Positions 45,601 through 53,083 of a stretch of 64,000 bases of DNA are shown piece by piece; positions within the stretch are counted from its first letter, which is position 1; the number at the start of each line of letters is the position of its first letter. The notes under the pieces were generated by a model, which had not been told where the DNA came from, made no database searches, and was given only the letters and a program-made list of their open reading frames with translations. The translations under genes and the position numbers were made by a program. The stretch comes from JAGTVG01 sp964543195. GTDB lineage: Bacteria; Bacteroidota; Bacteroidia; Cytophagales; Cyclobacteriaceae. The stretch spans positions 62,001 through 126,000 of the forward strand of contig CAZIXF010000002.1 of the NCBI GenBank assembly GCA_964543195.1, written 5' to 3'.

Positions 45601-45711
45601 GGCCTGTTAAAGCTGAAAGATCTGATGGATCCCGATGAGTATAATACATTCAGGGATACGGTTGAAAAAAGGCTGGAGCAACAGGAAAAGGATATGGAAG
45701 CCTGGTTCTGA
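42682..45711 (+). CDS. Large TPR-containing multi-pass membrane protein, unknown function
   Basis: 1009 residues. The N-terminal about 440 carry roughly ten or more hydrophobic segments (beginning FLLTTVLSLLYLGYCLL), and the rest is soluble and helical with TPR-like pairs, e.g. LAEQYYQKASDYEFQNHRSN, YAYINLANIYMENDQYFEGL and RLAIDFFRNTNMNNEKDRFN. The C-terminal part continues with less regular repeats. No catalytic motif was recognised. Such architecture is found in Bacteroidota envelope proteins of unknown role; a scaffold at the inner membrane is a reasonable guess. It lies 12 bases after gatC, but a shared function is not implied. Confidence 0.8.
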   Translation: MSNLFFWKNWYRNDRHFFQAFLLTTVLSLLYLGYCLLTGVDNVIHWNLLDNLDRIKTTIDTFELGNIKFDIQLDNFIIFQYFEGSNLNINPIHGYIYLIFLVLMINLIMSILPSLSKFWFYAGMGVFIGFMVLMNLSQIELFNQTDQSALIITLSLYLIAGYYFREFNPYLSLGKRYLIFTLISILLGILFYFYTGVDRPFLYIANYGFYGPVLITVLFILSIAHEILYGFLYLITGNNTPSSKNSLPHFIILSLIYFFYVAITYLYYTRQLDWNLVYLNPFLVFILAAIIGLWSFRKREVIYSEIFSFNPEGALFYTGFATISIMTISYAFATGNDPMIEAFEDAILFSQLGFGFIFFIYIVANFGVLLARDYRVARIVYQSRIFPFFIFRIGGVIATGFIFFQSGFFSYYQTIAGYYNNIGDLFLIEKQLNLAEQYYQKASDYEFQNHRSNYAMATLAGMKNEKIKEVYSLENALLKRPTEYAYINLANIYMENDQYFEGLFKLRDGREEFPYSHQILNNLGYFYSRTDVTDSAFYFFNLSSNAARKPEVPVANIYATLVKDRIYISPDSIREYYKPGSDRGARINVMALNNQIGQHEQDLKVTFPDSIQDNEDFAYLYNVGLNLQKSQDTSYFNVLEGLVSGSNDEFYRNRLNMNIALHHHFVHKNTSAIRTLKRLGTISLYDDEYFRILGKLALKMGSPRLAIDFFRNTNMNNEKDRFNLAIAMLESGNREEARGIFYELTQNDDPDLVQVASEYLDVLTFTPEKDLSELSDEFKYLLFRHHPRFRDVIHFNQILEEINNEEIKLLIHTEYIKRLIERGEVVRAHSRYDSLMRSEIIENNERTGLKIRELGYLLSYDLPDSVTVQVDDRELPLNHPLYLHGLLYRSLKKIHPDDTARMEESFRILGTWNPFFTYGIVHAVDYYYQDQNEEYTAYNLLLEALDINPYSVMLNKKFVLLCVNMNLWDYAVEGLLKLKDLMDPDEYNTFRDTVEKRLEQQEKDMEAWF

Positions 45712-45963
45712 TTGTTGTCTCTGCAGGTGATCGCCTGCCTTTAGATTGGGAATCAATAATGGGCATGCCATTTTTGAAAGTTAAGTATTGAGTTGTTTTT
45801 ATGTAGGCTTTTACCCGATAATTTGCTGATAAATTTTTTGTTCTCAATCATTATTACCTGTAAAACACGGTAATTTCCGTTTATATAATTGATGTTTCAA
45901 AGCAGTTAATTTGTTGTTTTATTCGTATTTTAGAAGTGAACCATAAAATGCATACTCAATAAC
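45712..45963. other. 252-base intergenic region before the ABC ATPase
   Basis: Contains a short GCAGG/CCTGC hairpin near 45722-45737, just after the TPR gene, which might be a weak terminator, and the inverted repeat at 45853-45874. A promoter-like TATTTTAG is near 45928. Nothing else was recognised. Confidence 0.4.
45853..45874. repeat. Inverted repeat upstream of the ABC ATPase gene
   Basis: ATTACC-TGT and ACA-C-GGTAAT pair as a nine-bp stem with one bulged C and a three-base AAA loop. It is 90 bases before the ATG and could be an operator or a leader hairpin. Confidence 0.4.
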
Positions 45964-46683
45964 ATGGAGTTAATAATCAAGACGAAAGGAATTTCAAAGA
46001 TATACCAGATGGGAAGTGAGACGATACATGCTCTGCAATCGATCACTATTGAGATTAAAAAAGGAGAGTATATAGCTTTTATGGGTCCTTCCGGTTCCGG
46101 GAAATCTACCCTGATGAATATTATTGGATGTCTTGATACACCCACCTCGGGTACTTATATTCTTAATAATCATGATGTGAGCGATCTTACTGAAAACCAG
46201 CTGGCTGAGATAAGGAATAAGGAGATTGGGTTCGTCTTTCAGACATTCAATTTATTACCACGGGCCACAGCCCTTGAAAATGTGGCCTTGCCATTAATAT
46301 ATGCGGGTATCGGTAAAAGTGAGAGGGATGAAAGGGCTCATGAAACGCTCCGGAGTGTCAGCCTGGATGATCGTGCTACCCATAAACCGAATGAATTGTC
46401 CGGAGGACAACGGCAAAGAGTGGCTATTGCCCGGGCACTGGTGAACAACCCGAGCATTATTTTAGCCGATGAACCTACCGGCAACCTGGATTCAAAGACT
46501 TCTTACGAGATCATGGATCTGTTTCAGAAATTGCACGACCATGGCCATACGATAATTATGGTTACTCATGAAGTCGATATAGCGCATTATGCACATCGTA
46601 TCGTACGATTGAAAGACGGGCTGGTGGAATCGGATGAAAAAAATAAGGACATAAGAAAATCTACTGGTGTGTTTTCTTCCTGA
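45964..46683 (+). CDS. ABC transporter ATP-binding protein, MacB/LolD type
   Basis: A 239-residue ATPase. Walker A is GPSGSGKST (about 41-49), the Q-loop follows in VFQTFNLLPR, the signature is LSGGQRQRVAIARAL, Walker B is IILADEPTGNLDS, and the H-loop is MVTHE. The N-terminal IYQMGSETIHALQSI and ALENVALPLIYAG mark the MacB/LolD/FtsE branch that drives mechanotransmission across the periplasm or lipoprotein release. No partner permease gene is next to it, so it must pair with one elsewhere. The tail after residue 220 is charged. Confidence 0.9.
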   Translation: MELIIKTKGISKIYQMGSETIHALQSITIEIKKGEYIAFMGPSGSGKSTLMNIIGCLDTPTSGTYILNNHDVSDLTENQLAEIRNKEIGFVFQTFNLLPRATALENVALPLIYAGIGKSERDERAHETLRSVSLDDRATHKPNELSGGQRQRVAIARALVNNPSIILADEPTGNLDSKTSYEIMDLFQKLHDHGHTIIMVTHEVDIAHYAHRIVRLKDGLVESDEKNKDIRKSTGVFSS

Positions 46684-46756
46684 TAAATAAACAATCCTGA
46701 ATTTTTTTAGTATTATTTTTTACCTTAAGGAAAATCATCACTTAAATTTCTTGTCA

Positions 46757-47311
46757 ATGAAAATATATACTAAAACAGGAGACAGGGGAGAAACCTCTTT
46801 GCTGGGAGGCCGCAGGGTATCTAAAACTGATATCAGGATTGAGGCTTATGGTACAGTGGATGAATTAAACTCCCATTTAGGATTATTAAGGGATTATGAA
46901 ATTTCCAGAGAATTAAAAAATCAACTCCTGGTAATCCAGAATGAACTGTTCGATATGGGCGCATATCTTGCCTGTGAGGATGATCCGGCAAGATTTCAGA
47001 TATCACTGATCACCGAAGAGCAAATCCATAGATTGGAGTCGGAAATAGATGATATGGAAAAACAGCTAAAGCCACTGAAAAACTTCATATTGCCTGGTGG
47101 CCATCAGGCTGTTTCACAGTGTCATATAGCACGTTGTATATGCCGTAGAGTTGAAAGGAATGTACTGAAGGTAAATGAAACCGAATCTATCGATCATGGA
47201 GTTATCCGTTATTTAAACAGACTCTCGGATTATTTATTTATAATGGCCCGTAAACTGGCTCATGATTTCGGTATTGATGAAATAGCATGGAAATCGTCAA
47301 AAAATAATTAA
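46757..47311 (+). CDS. Cob(I)alamin adenosyltransferase, PduO/MMAB type
   Basis: A 184-residue ATP:corrinoid adenosyltransferase that makes adenosylcobalamin, needed for enzymes such as methylmalonyl-CoA mutase. The N-terminal ATP site is YTKTGDRGETSLLGGRRVSK (4-23), followed by AYGTVDELNSHLG; the corrinoid-side motif is RCICRRVERNVL and the C-terminal YLNRLSDYLFIMAR. ATG at 46757 was chosen over a TTG two codons upstream because it gives the usual MKIYTKTGD start. No other cobalamin genes are in the window. Confidence 0.93.
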   Translation: MKIYTKTGDRGETSLLGGRRVSKTDIRIEAYGTVDELNSHLGLLRDYEISRELKNQLLVIQNELFDMGAYLACEDDPARFQISLITEEQIHRLESEIDDMEKQLKPLKNFILPGGHQAVSQCHIARCICRRVERNVLKVNETESIDHGVIRYLNRLSDYLFIMARKLAHDFGIDEIAWKSSKNN

Positions 47312-47342
47312 TTGTATTTCGGTTTAATAAAAATTATCTTTG
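47312..47342 (+). promoter_or_regulatory. Promoter of ilvE
   Basis: TTG (47312-47314), a 20-base spacer and TATCTTTG (47335-47342, exact TAnnTTTG) precede the ATG at 47370 by 27 bases. Confidence 0.65.
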
Positions 47343-47369
47343 CTAGCTATTTTATAAATATATTGAATT

Positions 47370-48434
47370 ATGGTGGAGGCTCTGAATATAGCAATTAGGA
47401 AAGTCGCGCGTTCGAAATTATCAGAAATGGATTTTGCCAATATAATTTTCGGCAATATGTATTCCGATCACATGTTTGTCGCCGATTTCGTTGATGAAGA
47501 GTGGAAAGATTTTTCAATTGCACCTTATGATAAACTGGATCTTTCACCAGGTACCTGTGCATTACATTATGGTCAATCAGTATTTGAGGGACTCAAGGCG
47601 TATAAAAATCCCGAAGGTGATGTGTTGATTTTTCGCCCTTATGATAATCTAAGGCGACTTAATCTATCTGCCAGGCGTATCTGTATGCCGGAGTTGCCGG
47701 AGGAAGTATTTATAGGCGGACTCACCGAATTATTAAAAATAGATAAAGCGTGGGTGCCCGATCTGCCGGGCACGGCTCTTTATATCAGACCTTTTATGTT
47801 CGCCACCGAAGAGAATATCGGGCTGAGACCATCGAATTCCTATAAATTCATAATCTTTACTTCTCCTGTGGGTCCTTATTATTCCGAGCCGGTAAAAGTA
47901 AAAGTTGAGGAAAAATATGTGAGAGCATTTAAGGGAGGAACAGGATTCGCCAAAGTAGCCGGGAATTATGCAGGTTCCCTTTATCCGGCCAAAAAAGCTC
48001 AACAGGAAGGTTATCATCAGCTCATCTGGACCGACGGGATTGAACATAAATACATAGAGGAATCCGGAACCATGAACCTTATGTTCCTGATGAATGATGT
48101 GCTGGTTACTCCGGAACTGAATGATACGATCCTTCATGGTATTACCCGAGACAGTGTAATTACATTGGCCAGAGAGTGGGATATAAAGGTGGAGGAGAGA
48201 AAAATATCGATCGATGAGGTCATAGAAAACAGTAAGAATGGTACACTTCAGGAAGTATTCGGTGCCGGTACGGCCGCTACCATAGCCCGCATCGAAACGA
48301 TAGGCTATAAGGGAAAAGACTATGTGCTTCCCCCTGTCTCTGAAGGTGATTTTTCCAATAAGGTCTTTGAAGCTTTGGAGGATTATAAAAGAGGGATGAT
48401 CGACGATAGGCATAACTGGATCGTTAAGGTCTGA
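47370..48434 (+). CDS. ilvE: Branched-chain amino acid aminotransferase
   Basis: A 354-residue class IV PLP aminotransferase acting on Leu, Ile and Val and their keto acids. The PLP lysine is K195 in GFAKVAGNYAGSL, the family YIEESGTMNLMF segment carries the glutamate for cofactor binding, and LDLSPGTCALHYGQSVFEGL (about 56-75) is the typical N-terminal substrate region. Length fits the eukaryote/Bacteroidota BCAT subgroup rather than the 309-residue E. coli enzyme. A separate promoter lies upstream. No other branched-chain synthesis gene is here. Confidence 0.95.
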   Translation: MVEALNIAIRKVARSKLSEMDFANIIFGNMYSDHMFVADFVDEEWKDFSIAPYDKLDLSPGTCALHYGQSVFEGLKAYKNPEGDVLIFRPYDNLRRLNLSARRICMPELPEEVFIGGLTELLKIDKAWVPDLPGTALYIRPFMFATEENIGLRPSNSYKFIIFTSPVGPYYSEPVKVKVEEKYVRAFKGGTGFAKVAGNYAGSLYPAKKAQQEGYHQLIWTDGIEHKYIEESGTMNLMFLMNDVLVTPELNDTILHGITRDSVITLAREWDIKVEERKISIDEVIENSKNGTLQEVFGAGTAATIARIETIGYKGKDYVLPPVSEGDFSNKVFEALEDYKRGMIDDRHNWIVKV

Positions 48435-48462
48435 TCTTCCAGTCAACTTATTTGCTTTTCAG

Positions 48463-48778
48463 ATGAAACGGAAGGCATATTATGTTTTTGTCCGGATAAT
48501 CATTTCATTTCTTATGCTCAACCTTTCATTCCCTGTTCAGTGTCAGGATACCCGGTTGATGGTTCTCGAAAAGCGTGGCGGGGGGAAAAGATCACTTATC
48601 AGGAAGGTGATGAGATCATAATTAAGCGTAAAAACGATAAACGGGAAATCAGGTTTCCGGATAACCTTGTCTAAATTTCGGGGGGCTGGTATTCTCCGGA
48701 GCGGTAGGCACTAACCTGCGATACAGAAAGTTCAGGCTGTTAGAAAACCGGCGGATCCGGACGTTTATATTGGAATGA
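48463..48778 (+). pseudogene. Decayed small exported-protein gene with frameshift and internal deletion
   Basis: ATG at 48463 opens a signal-peptide-like reading frame (MKRKAYYVFVRIIISFLMLN, then FPVQCQDTRLMVLEKRG) that ends at TAA 48619-48621 after 52 codons. After the G6A4 run (GCGGGGGGAAAAG) another frame continues the expected protein: KITYQEGDEIIIKRKNDKRE, then EIRFPDNLV and a TAA. A third segment, SGAVGTNLRYRKFRLLENRR, ends at TGA 48776-48778. The three pieces look like the start, middle and end of a common Bacteroidota exported protein (LEKRGR...GDEI...RYRK), with frameshifts and a missing core. The rest of the 397-base gap holds the prfB promoter element. Confidence 0.65.
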
Positions 48779-48796
48779 AGATTTAACTTTGTCTTT

Positions 48797-48804
48797 TAAT
48801 TTTG
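48797..48804 (+). promoter_or_regulatory. Candidate -7 promoter element of prfB, TAATTTTG
   Basis: Exact TAnnTTTG, 27 bases before the prfB ATG. A TTG lies 24 bases further upstream, a little beyond the usual spacing. Confidence 0.5.
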
Positions 48805-48831
48805 AATATCATTAAAATAAAAAATTAAACC

Positions 48832-49909
48832 ATGACGCACGATCAATTGAATGATTTAAAAGCCAGGATAGAGGCTTTGAGGAGGTATCTTTGACTACGA
48901 TAACAAGATCCAAGAGATCAAGGAAGAAGAAAAAGTAACTATTCAACCAGATTTCTGGAATGATCCGAACGAAGCTGAAAAAATCCTTAAAGGCATAAAG
49001 TCGAAAAAAGTATGGACCGATAGTTTCGAAAGGGTTAAAAGCCAGATCGATGATCTCGAGACTTTGTATGAATTTTATGAAAGCGGGGAAGCCACGGAAG
49101 AAGAGATCGACAAGGAATATAAAAATGTACTTGAAAAGGTAGAAGATCTTGAATTCCGGAAAATGCTGAGTGGGGAGGAAGATCAGCTTGGTGCCATGCT
49201 CGATATCAATCCCGGGGCAGGAGGTACGGAAAGCCAGGACTGGGCTGAAATGTTGCTGCGCATGTACATCATGTGGGGAGAAAAACAGGGATTCAAAGTT
49301 AGGGAGGTCAACTATCAGCCGGGTGATACGGCAGGCATTAAATCAGCGACGCTTGAGATCGATGGTGAGTTTGCCTATGGATATCTGAAATCGGAGATAG
49401 GCGTACACCGGCTCGTCAGGATCTCTCCTTTTGATTCCGGGGGTAGGCGACACACCTCATTTGCTTCCGTATTTGCTTATCCCATTGTAGATAATAATAT
49501 TGAGATAGAAGTAAATCCGGCCGACATAACCTGGGACACCTTCCGGGCAGGGGGCAAAGGTGGTCAGAATGTAAATAAAGTGGAGACAGCCGTGCGGCTT
49601 CATCATGCTCCCTCCGGCATAATCTTGGAATGCCAGCAGGAACGGTCCCAGCTTCAGAATAAAGAAAAGGCGCTCCAGATGCTAAAATCCCGGTTATACC
49701 AGGAAGAGATAGAAAGGCGGAATGTGGAAAAAGCTGAGATTGAAAGTACCAAGAAAAGGATCGATTTTGGTTCACAGATCCGCAATTATGTGCTTCATCC
49801 CTATAAGCTGGTCAAGGATAACCGGACGGGGTTCGAAACCAGTAATGTGCAGTCCGTGCTCGACGGTGATATCGATGAGTTTATCAAAGCCTATCTGATG
49901 GATCAGTGA
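48832..49909 (+). CDS. prfB: Peptide chain release factor 2, expressed through a programmed +1 frameshift
   Basis: RF2 recognises UGA and UAA stop codons and hydrolyses peptidyl-tRNA. Translation starts at ATG 48832 and meets an in-frame TGA at 48892-48894 after 20 codons; a +1 shift on CTT resumes at GAC 48893 and gives 358 residues. The stop-recognition motif SPF (about 198-200 in ISPFDSGG) and the catalytic GGQ (about 243-245 in AGGKGGQNVN) are both present. Low RF2 favours the shift, so the gene regulates itself. The N-terminal about 77 residues would be lost by an ATG-to-stop search that begins at 49064. Its stop is directly adjacent to the convergent flippase stop. Confidence 0.96.
48880..48895 (+). 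promoter_or_regulatory. prfB programmed frameshift site
   Basis: AGGAGG (48880-48885), TAT, slippery CTT (48889-48891) and TGA followed by C. This is the canonical layout AGGGGGTATCTTTGAC with one base changed. The internal SD-like hexamer pairs with 16S rRNA and stimulates the +1 shift; UGA-C is a weak stop context. Confidence 0.95.
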
Positions 49910-51391
49910 TCATTTTTTCCTGAGAATCCTTATGTATTGATCTATGGTGTCGGAAAAATCGTTGGAAGTGTTCAGAAAATAATTCAATACGACAAACAAA
50001 ATTCCGAAAAGGGCCGACTTGATGAGGATATTGACGATCAGTGCTTCGGGATAATGGAAACTGACGGAAATAAAATAGCTGGCTATACCGATACCGAGGA
50101 TCTTCAGATAATTGCCGTCATAAGGTTGAATATTCAATTTTCTCTTCAGGAATATAAATTTCATGACATTATAGGTCAGGATGGAAATCATAGCGGCCAG
50201 GGCGGCTCCTGTTATGCCTAACTGCCGGATCAACCATATATTCAATAACACGGTAAGTGTCAGATAGATAATCACAAAAAAGCCGTTATACCGGTAATAT
50301 TTTGAGTTGGTGATCACCTGGGAAGAAAGGCCACCCGTCATATTAATAAGGTTCGCCAACCCGATGAAGAAGATGACATATTTTCCGGCCAGATATTCAT
50401 CAGGTAAAATTTTAAACACATTATCGATGTTGAGCCATAATAAGGCAAATAGTCCTGTACCGAGAAGAAACTGGTTTAGGCAACTTTTATACTGGATGTT
50501 ATGAATGGTATTCAGGTCGTTGATCTTGAAAGCTTCCGCAATGAAAGAGGGTGCTATGCGGAATAAAGCCCTGGAAGGCAGGATGACCAGTGTTCCATAA
50601 TAAAAGGTAATCGCATATATGCCAGTGGCTGCCGGGTTATTATAAAAGTTGATCAGTATACTGTCAATCTGTGAGATGGCTATCTGGCTGAACCCGATGA
50701 ACAGGCCATAGGCAGAAAGACTGATCATCTGGGGGGCCAGGCCTTTTTTTATCACATTGAAATCCGGTTTGAAAAATACTTCGCCTTTGAGTAAAAGATC
50801 GATAAACAGAATGATGGTAGGTAACGAAAGTGCTGCAATGTAGACCAGGATGAACTGCCAGAAGTTGAGCCATTCCATGAGAAAGAGAAGGAGTGCAGTC
50901 AGGATAAAAATCCGCTGGAGCAGTTCCTTAAGGAAAGTACCGATCGTAGAATGTAACAGCACCCTTGAATAAATATCAAGCAGATTGAAAAAAAGGAAGA
51001 AGAAAGTGACGGGAATGATGAGAAAGAAATAATCGGCAAAGGACGAATTTTTATTTTCTTCAAAGGTAATGAAGGGTTCTTTAATGGAATAATACACAAC
51101 CAGGAACAAGCCGAATCCTACGATACCCACAAGTAATAAGATAAAAAAATACCCGTTATGCCCTTTTTTTTTGTCCTTGAAATAGGGGAAAAACCTTACC
51201 GTGGCCGTGGTGAAACCCAGTGTAGCCAACTGGGCAAACAACATGGAATAGGAAACCAGCAGTTTAATAATACCATTCTGGGCTTCCGTGAGGAACCGGG
51301 GCATCAGGATACCAACGGAAATGAATCCAATTATTACACCAAGATAGATATAAATGGTTGAAATGATGGATTGTTTTTTTATTATGCCCAA
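49910..51391 (-). CDS. Polysaccharide biosynthesis flippase (Wzx/MOP superfamily)
   Basis: A 493-residue integral membrane protein with about fourteen hydrophobic segments, of the type that flips undecaprenyl-linked oligosaccharide units across the inner membrane. N-terminal features KKQSIISTIYIYLGVIIGF and PRFLTEAQNGIIKLL are typical of the oligosaccharide flippase family. It anchors the left end of a polysaccharide locus. It is convergent with prfB (stop codons adjacent) and divergent from the GT2 gene. Its leader carries a hairpin at 51440-51461 and a -7 element at 51472-51479. Confidence 0.9.
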   Translation of the reverse strand: MGIIKKQSIISTIYIYLGVIIGFISVGILMPRFLTEAQNGIIKLLVSYSMLFAQLATLGFTTATVRFFPYFKDKKKGHNGYFFILLLVGIVGFGLFLVVYYSIKEPFITFEENKNSSFADYFFLIIPVTFFFLFFNLLDIYSRVLLHSTIGTFLKELLQRIFILTALLLFLMEWLNFWQFILVYIAALSLPTIILFIDLLLKGEVFFKPDFNVIKKGLAPQMISLSAYGLFIGFSQIAISQIDSILINFYNNPAATGIYAITFYYGTLVILPSRALFRIAPSFIAEAFKINDLNTIHNIQYKSCLNQFLLGTGLFALLWLNIDNVFKILPDEYLAGKYVIFFIGLANLINMTGGLSSQVITNSKYYRYNGFFVIIYLTLTVLLNIWLIRQLGITGAALAAMISILTYNVMKFIFLKRKLNIQPYDGNYLKILGIGIASYFISVSFHYPEALIVNILIKSALFGILFVVLNYFLNTSNDFSDTIDQYIRILRKK

Positions 51392-51439
51392 CTTTGAAGA
51401 GCAGTTTAAAATCGTATAAAATATATTTTCCGGATAATG

Positions 51440-51461
51440 AAATCTTAATCAGATAAGATTT
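51440..51461. repeat. Inverted repeat in the flippase leader
   Basis: AAATCTTA (51440-51447), ATCAGA loop and TAAGATTT (51454-51461) form a perfect eight-bp stem between the putative promoter and the flippase start. It could be an operator or an RNA hairpin. Confidence 0.4.
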
Positions 51462-51471
51462 TCAGCGACAT

Positions 51472-51479
51472 CAAATTTA
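51472..51479 (-). promoter_or_regulatory. Candidate -7 promoter element of the flippase gene, TAAATTTG
   Basis: Exact TAnnTTTG on the minus strand, 80 bases before the ATG at 51391. No clear -33 element. Confidence 0.45.
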
Positions 51480-51517
51480 TTTCAAACAAAATACTTGGCC
51501 GAAGTTAAAAAGTATTT

Positions 51518-52279
51518 ATGGAAAAACATCCACTTATCAGTGTAATAACTGTAGTATATAATGACATAAAGGGAGTAGATAAAACTATCCGTAGCATTAT
51601 CGGACAAAGCTGTTCGGAACTTGAATATATAATCATTGATGGCGGGTCCGATGATGGCACCCTGGATAGTATAAGGAAGCATGATAAAAGCATCGCACAC
51701 TGGATAAGTGAACCGGACCAGGGGATCTATGATGCCATGAATAAAGGATTAAGATATGCAAGCGGAGATTATGTTCTATTCATAAACTCTGGCGATGAAC
51801 TTTATAATAAGGATACATTAAGCGTTGTATTGAAGTCAGCCGATGATGCCGATATATATTATGGAGATACAATGTTTATTGATGAGAAGGGTAAGGAACT
51901 TGGTTTGCGTTCTAAGATATCCACCCGGCGCTCGCCCGAAGGGTTAAATGCAAATGATTTTCTGAAAGGTATGGTTGTGTCCCATCAATCGTTTCTGGTT
52001 AAAAGATCACTCACTCCGGAATATGACTTGAAATATACCTGTAGTGCCGATATTGACTGGTGCATTAAATGTTTAAAAGTGAGTTCTCGGGTGGTAAATT
52101 CACGCCAGGTAATTTCAAGGTACCTGGTAGGTGGACATTCTCATAAAAATATGACCAGATGCTGGCAGGAAAGATTTGAGATTATGAGAAATCATTTTGG
52201 TATTTGTAATGCAATCTACAGTCATGTATTAATTGGTTTTCGATATATAACCGGAAAATTTAAAGGCAGAAAATATTAG
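51518..52279 (+). CDS. Glycosyltransferase family 2
   Basis: A 253-residue GT-A enzyme that adds a sugar to a growing surface glycan. The nucleotide-sugar region ISVITVVYNDIKGVDKTIRS (about 7-26) is followed by EYIIIDGGSDDGTLD, SEPDQGIYDAMNKGL and the metal-binding segment YVLFINSGDELYNKDTL; the SGDE replaces the common DxD. This matches the WcaA-like group of colanic-acid-type GT2 enzymes. Donor and acceptor sugars cannot be told. It is the only rightward gene at this end of the locus, divergent from the flippase and convergent with the FkbM gene, with three bases between the ends. Confidence 0.9.
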   Translation: MEKHPLISVITVVYNDIKGVDKTIRSIIGQSCSELEYIIIDGGSDDGTLDSIRKHDKSIAHWISEPDQGIYDAMNKGLRYASGDYVLFINSGDELYNKDTLSVVLKSADDADIYYGDTMFIDEKGKELGLRSKISTRRSPEGLNANDFLKGMVVSHQSFLVKRSLTPEYDLKYTCSADIDWCIKCLKVSSRVVNSRQVISRYLVGGHSHKNMTRCWQERFEIMRNHFGICNAIYSHVLIGFRYITGKFKGRKY

Positions 52280-52282
52280 ACA

Positions 52283-53083
52283 CTATATCTGGAAACCCTT
52301 CCTGACAGCAATAATATTCTGAAATGCAAAAATCTCGCATACATTTGGCCTGTATTCTTTTATCTCAAGTAAGGAATTAGGCAATAAACGATATATTGTA
52401 AAATCATCTTTTAGTAATTTATAATAATCATAGAAAAAATTTCTTGAAATAAGATTCATTTCACTGAATTCAAATTGAATAAGATCGATTTTATCGTTTT
52501 TTATTGCCCTTTCTGCTCCTTTCAGAACCTTGTATTCATTTCCTTCTGTATCGATTTTAAGTAGAGTGATTCCGGCAATTTTATTTTTTTCGACAAACTC
52601 ATCAATCGTGCTAATAGAAACGGAATGAGTGGTATAAGGTTCTTTTCTTAAATCGGTAAATACTTCCGGATACAGACTGGCATGAGAAGAACCTGCTTGA
52701 TCTTTGTAATCAAAAATTATAGTAGTGCCCACTTCATCGGAAAATCCATGATTATATTTCTTAACTCTATTCGATACTATCTTTTTTTGAAGTTGTTTAA
52801 AGGAAACAGGATGTGGCTCAAATGCATATATGGTAACATCCCTGATATGATTCAGAATCAGATTCGAATAATTTCCTATATTCGCCCCTACATCAAATAT
52901 TGTTTTTTCTCCGTTTAGCTTCTTTAATTTATGAATTAAGAGTTTTTCTCCACTTAAATAGCTGTTCTGGTAATTCAAAATACCCATTCCTTTTATGCCC
53001 GTTATAAACAGGGCTTTGTTCAAGCGATAAAATACTGAACGCCCAAATAAAAATAGATATAAATCGAAAAACAGTTTTTTCAA
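52283..53083 (-). CDS. FkbM-family SAM-dependent methyltransferase
   Basis: A 266-residue methyltransferase. Motif I is IFDVGANIGNYSNL (about 58-71), followed by YAFEPHPVSF (acidic ribose-binding residue) and LLKIDTEGNEYKVLKGA, the FkbM hallmark. In polysaccharide loci such enzymes usually O-methylate sugar residues; the acceptor here is unknown. The N-terminus (MKKLFFDLYLFLFGRSVFYR) is hydrophobic and basic, which may attach it to the membrane. It overlaps the upstream glycosyltransferase gene by four bases (ATGA), so the two are translationally coupled. Confidence 0.88.
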   Translation of the reverse strand: MKKLFFDLYLFLFGRSVFYRLNKALFITGIKGMGILNYQNSYLSGEKLLIHKLKKLNGEKTIFDVGANIGNYSNLILNHIRDVTIYAFEPHPVSFKQLQKKIVSNRVKKYNHGFSDEVGTTIIFDYKDQAGSSHASLYPEVFTDLRKEPYTTHSVSISTIDEFVEKNKIAGITLLKIDTEGNEYKVLKGAERAIKNDKIDLIQFEFSEMNLISRNFFYDYYKLLKDDFTIYRLLPNSLLEIKEYRPNVCEIFAFQNIIAVRKGFQI

